A stretch of DNA of 64,000 nucleotides, taken from contig NC_034409.1 in the NCBI RefSeq assembly GCF_002078875.1, positions 16,558,631 through 16,622,630 of the forward strand, given 5' to 3'. Of the stretch, positions 59,892 through 64,000 are shown piece by piece. The stretch's first letter is position 1. Each line of letters starts with the position of its first letter. The notes beneath the pieces are model-generated. The model worked only from the letters and a program-made list of their open reading frames with translations, was not told where the DNA came from and did no database searches. This DNA is from Numida meleagris. Lineage: Eukaryota; Chordata; Aves; Galliformes; Numididae. The translations under genes were made by a program, and so were the position numbers.

Positions 59892-60317
59892 TTAGGGAAG
59901 ATTTTCTGATGTTAATAGTCCACAAAAGAGGACTGGACTGGACTGGAAGATGAAATGCTTTGCTTGCTTAATTAAAGCAAATAAAATTTGTGCCCTACAT
60001 GTTGGCACATGCAGGACTGGAAAATATGTGACAGTGATTTGGTAACACTTCTCAGTAGAGAGTCTAGATGTTTTACAGAATTGTTGTCTTTCCTCAGTAG
60101 AGAATGGAAGGTCAAGTGTTATCATTCTTGTATGTGGATTTAAGCCTTTGAATGATTTACAGTGAATTTTCTTTTCCTGTTCCTCAGTTTCTTGAAGAGT
60201 AAGATTTTCTTCTAGGCAGTATGATGCTAAGTCATACATATCATCACAATGTTTCCTTTTGAAAGAAGAAATACTTTCAATTGTGCTTGAAGCATATGAT
60301 TTGCTTGTAATTTTCAA
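59892..60317 (-). other. Unassigned 141-codon open frame
   Basis: This is the longest open frame that is not part of a recognised mobile element. The product would begin MKITSKSYASSTIESISSFK, with a charged middle part and no recognisable domain, signal peptide or membrane segment. In AT-rich DNA of this length, one open frame of this size on either strand is expected by chance. No splice sites or repeat context support a gene. I list it only so that it can be checked. Confidence 0.12.
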
Positions 60318-62628
60318 TAGAACATAATGTGTGATTTATTTCAGATTGTTGATCAAGGACTTGCACTTTACACATTCAAAACCTAACTGAATCCTATATT
60401 TTTCCCCAAATTCCTCGAGGGTTCTAATGCTTTTGTTAGTCTTCTATTATATAAAGTTTACTTAGTGTAAACTTAAGGCACACAGATTTTTTCTTTTGTT
60501 AGAACCCAAAATACCAGGGTCAAACATGTCAAGTTACTGTGATAAAGAGAACAAGGTCACCACCTTCTTTTTTATATTCATGTTTCCAGCATATGAGCAG
60601 ACTGTTACTCTAGTGTCTTGACCTGGACTTGCTTTGCACTTGTCCAAAGTGAGATTAAAAGTACAGGTAAGTCATTTTATATGGGTGTATATGACCCTAC
60701 AAAGCAGAAAGAAAAATGCAAAGTCAGTAACAAAGTTTGAACTTTGGGGGACTTTTTTTATCCTCTCCCATGCTAAAAACTGAAGTTAAAACAAACTCTA
60801 GTTTGCTTATTATCCAAAGAATTTCTAAACTTTGCTAGATAGTTATTGTATGTATAAAATGAACTCATTATAAACTCCTGCTGCCCATGAATTAGTATAA
60901 TTTGATAATTTACTTGTTCAACCTAAATAATTTAATTGTTGCTAAAATTGATTTAATTCTACAGAAATTTGAAGTGACATCATACTTAGAAGATTTCTAC
61001 CAATTTATCTATATCAGCTCTGTAATCGATTTTATTATGTTGGTATAACTCTTTAATACAGATATGCTCAGATATATGTGTGCATAGAAATTGGACAAAG
61101 TAGTATTGAGAAATATGTTTTGCACTCAATTATAATTCATTTATCTACATAAATTTCTTGTGAATTTCACTCTTGGCTCACACCAGATGACAAAGTGGAT
61201 ATTTGCTAAGATTAAAATTATATTTATGATTCTTTACTCTTCCAAGGGAAGGATCTACTTCCTCAATAAATCACTGAGGTGTTTAGAGGAAGGAATAGGA
61301 ATGGTCTGGGCCTTAGATGACTTATAGAATATATAAAAATTAAATTACATGTGAAAATATAAGTGAAAGGCATCCACAGATGTCTGAAAAACATAAGGTT
61401 ACCCAACAATCACCCAAGTTTACTGTTCTTGTTGAAGACACATATTTTCCTTCGTGAAAAAAGTTCAGCTATGCCTGTCAGTCCGGGTTCAGCATATTAT
61501 TAAGGTTGCCTTTAGAGCTCTTAATGTAGGTGAGAGGGGGAAATGTGAGGCAATATCTCTTAGTACTCTGCAGACCAGTCTCAAGAGTGTTCACAATCCT
61601 AGATGCACATGTTATTTTGCACGTACATAATTCAAAAGTACATCTGATCTCTCAAACACCTCTAGAAAGGGGATCCTTGAGATTTGTGACTTTCAATCAC
61701 AGGTTGACATTATAATGTGATGTTTGGATGAAAATATTTTGGGATTGCAAGATTCTAAGTCAAGAGAAAACTAATAGAAAAACAGCAAAATGAATGAGAT
61801 TCTTCAAAAATCAAAATAGCATTAGAATATGCCTTAGCATTTTAAAACAAAAATCTGTTTTTTAACTTGTGCTCCACAATGAGGTGGTTAAATCAATTGA
61901 AATTCTCTCCCCTTATGGCTGAATTTCTTCTCCTCATGCCTGAAATTATTTGTGATCACTCAAGTTATAGAAGATCTTTTCTTTCTTCTCATTTCCACGT
62001 AAGTAAAACTGGGATGAACACAAAAAAATGGCAGAGACATATACTGTTCACCTCATAACCTTTCCCAGCTGACAGCTTCCTTTGAAACTGTTCCAAGCAC
62101 TGCTGGTTATGACCTTTAAACAAACTTCAAAAACAAAACAAACCAAAACAAAAAAAAAGCAGGTAATGTCTACACTTCCACAAGAGCTACTGCCCTCTGT
62201 GTGGCTTTTATTCCAATAAAGATACAAGATAAGCACAAAACAAGGGTAAAACAGTCAGAAGGTAGAGTTTGCTTTAGACTGAAGCACCTGCAATGTCTCA
62301 TTCATTTTTCAAAATATATTTTCTTGCTTCACCTGGAAACAATGGCTCAGGAATGAAACATAAATAAAATATTAATAGGTCACAGAGTCTGTCAGAAGCC
62401 AGTCTCTTATCCTGCAAAATAGCTTTTGTCCTGTATTTGCTATTGATGTCTGCTCTGTGCATGGTCCACATGTTAGAATGCCCCGCTGGCTCACAAGAGC
62501 AAAGCAGCAGGCTCAGAAGAAGGGGAGTATGACTTACATAAAGGCACAAGCCAAACAAAGCTGCTTGGTGTAATTTCAAGTTTACAGGAACTGAAGATCA
62601 TTCTTTTAAATTTATAGATGAAATTTCT

Positions 62629-63168
62629 GGAGGTCTACTCTGAAAGTAATGCCTCTTATTTTACTGTGTTGTCCCAGAATGTCAGAAGCGGATGTTGGTG
62701 GTGTGACAGTAGAGGTTGAATCTTCCCACCAACATTCCATTATATCTTGTTGCTGTGCAACAGATGGCAGCAGAGGGGCAGTCTGACAAAATGGTGTCTT
62801 CTGACATGGAAGTGTGTATGAAGCAAAGATGCTTCACTGAATTCCTCCATGTGGAAAAAAATTGCTCCCATTGACATTCATCAGTGCTTACTGAATGCTT
62901 ATGGAGACCAAACAGTGGATTTGAGCACAGTGAGGTGGTGGGTGATGTCAGCAGTGCTGACAGCAGCATTGAGTCACCTCTAGTGGCGCTGACTTTTATG
63001 AATGTGTCATGCAGGCTTTTGTTCATCTGATGAAAACACATAGCTAATGGTGGGGAATATGCTGAAAAATTATGTTTTATAGCTGAGAATTTGCTCTATC
63101 AAACAATGTTATTGTGCTCTGTCTGTTATATGTGGAAATAAATACAAGGCATTACATTTGGAGCAACT
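62629..63168 (+). mobile_element. Mariner with a large internal deletion
   Basis: The left end GGAGGTCTACTCTGAAAG and right end (forward CATTTGGAGCAACT, then TA at 63169-63170) match the ends of the mariner at 24845. At about 540 bp it has lost roughly half the element. The left part matches to about 62945 and the right part from about 62975; most of the transposase core, including the IITSDKMW-like block, is missing. The TA expected before the left end has mutated. Confidence 0.85.
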
Positions 63169-64000
63169 TATGTAAAAAGAATTCACAACATTTTAAGAAG
63201 CGATATATAAGTTCTCTTTTTAACATGTGATCATTATTATTTTTATTATGGATTTGTGAATAAATTATGTAATTATAAAATATTTTGAAGATGAAGTACA
63301 ACCCTGCATACACGTGTTATGCATACATACTTTGAGTAGTGGACACAGTATTCTAAATATTTGCAATGGACTTTCATCCATTTGTAGCTTCAGAAACAGC
63401 TACAGGGTTTATCTAATGATGCTTCCTGTAGTAATTACTATAAATTTTTTGCCTTTTCAAGGGAATATACAAAGAAAAAAATGTCGGTTCCTATTACAAA
63501 AATCACATTAACTCCTTGCTTAATTACTTGCTTCTTTGTTTATGTGTGGCCAATTTTCACATAATGTAGACTCTTTAAAAAGTTAATTGGTATCATACCT
63601 AAACAACTTACTGCATCATTTTCTAAACTAAGCTCTCAGAATCAAAATTTGCTACCTATGAAACTCTCAGCTTCGCATATCTACATCTCACTGTTCTTCT
63701 GAATGGCCAATAATGAAGTATAATATACTTTGTAATGATACTAGTTAGCATACATATAATATCCATCTGTTTTAAATTTTTGTTTATGTCAAGGAATTTT
63801 TAGGGATTACAAAACCAAGCACACAAACATTCATGCATACTGCTTATCATTGCTCCTAATATCAACTGCATCCATAAAATAGACATTTCAGTAAAACTTT
63901 GGATATACTGGTGCACATTATAAGTGTTCACATTTGTATATTAAAAACAGAAGTTAAAATCTGATCTTTCTCATTCTAATACTTATACAATTTATGTTAA
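63169..64000. other. Unique AT-rich sequence, no gene seen
   Basis: No feature was recognised before the window ends. Confidence 0.6.

Larger units (their letters stand above)
55717..62628. other. Unique AT-rich sequence, no gene seen
   Basis: About 6.9 kb with no repeat family I recognise. It contains C/T-rich runs near 56293-56312 and 57412-57437, two palindromes at 57705-57754 and a 141-codon reverse open frame at 59892-60317. Confidence 0.5.

Overview
The window looks like intergenic or intronic DNA from a bird, most likely a galliform such as chicken. Three things point there. Many 5'-truncated CR1 non-LTR retrotransposon copies are present, several ending in the ATTCTATGA-type 3' tail. 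There are three copies of a mariner transposon with Galluhop-like ends. There are several ERVL-type LTRs plus one near-complete ERVL-like provirus. The background is AT-rich. Two unresolved-base positions (14692-14698 and 21947) show that it is assembled eukaryotic sequence. I found no convincing cellular protein-coding exon, tRNA, rRNA or CRISPR array. Nearly all coding-like signal comes from mobile elements.

Layout. 1-8384: mostly unique AT-rich DNA with CR1 pieces and two reverse-strand solo LTRs (called type A here). 8385-9815: the longest forward CR1 copy, with a decayed reverse-transcriptase region. 9816-24844: unique DNA with four reverse-strand CR1 copies (10995, 16884, 17800 and 22500), a forward CR1 tail, a seven-base gap and a GGGAA microsatellite. 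24845-25997: an almost full-length, dead mariner. 30080-36554: a nested retroviral block, with a type B LTR followed 11 bp later by a 5.9-kb provirus (LTR, gag, protease, RT, RNase H, integrase, dUTPase-like region, LTR). 41343-46748: two more type B LTRs and one more type A LTR, with CR1 copies between. 48437-55716: CR1 fragments and a truncated mariner inserted in one of them. 55717-64000: unique DNA, palindromes, and an internally deleted mariner at 62629-63168.

How the parts relate. The provirus at 30610-36554 is the only element with long open frames. Its two LTRs differ by three substitutions and one indel, and it has an apparent 5-bp target duplication (CCCCC). The gag-pol set is nevertheless broken by frame changes and stop codons, and there is no env. 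Its LTR belongs to the same group as the solo LTRs at 943, 5591 and 46390. The second LTR group (30080, 41343, 45588) is clearly distinct. All mariner copies are defective, so no copy here could supply transposase.

I did not find evidence for a wholly new biological system. The most useful leads are in the provirus: CpG-only LTR divergence, a 13-bp perfect inverted repeat in gag, a 35-bp tandem duplication in the dUTPase-like part, and an SH3-like segment placed after it. Others are a splice-acceptor-like site conserved across the type B LTRs and a pair of adjacent palindromes near 57.7 kb.
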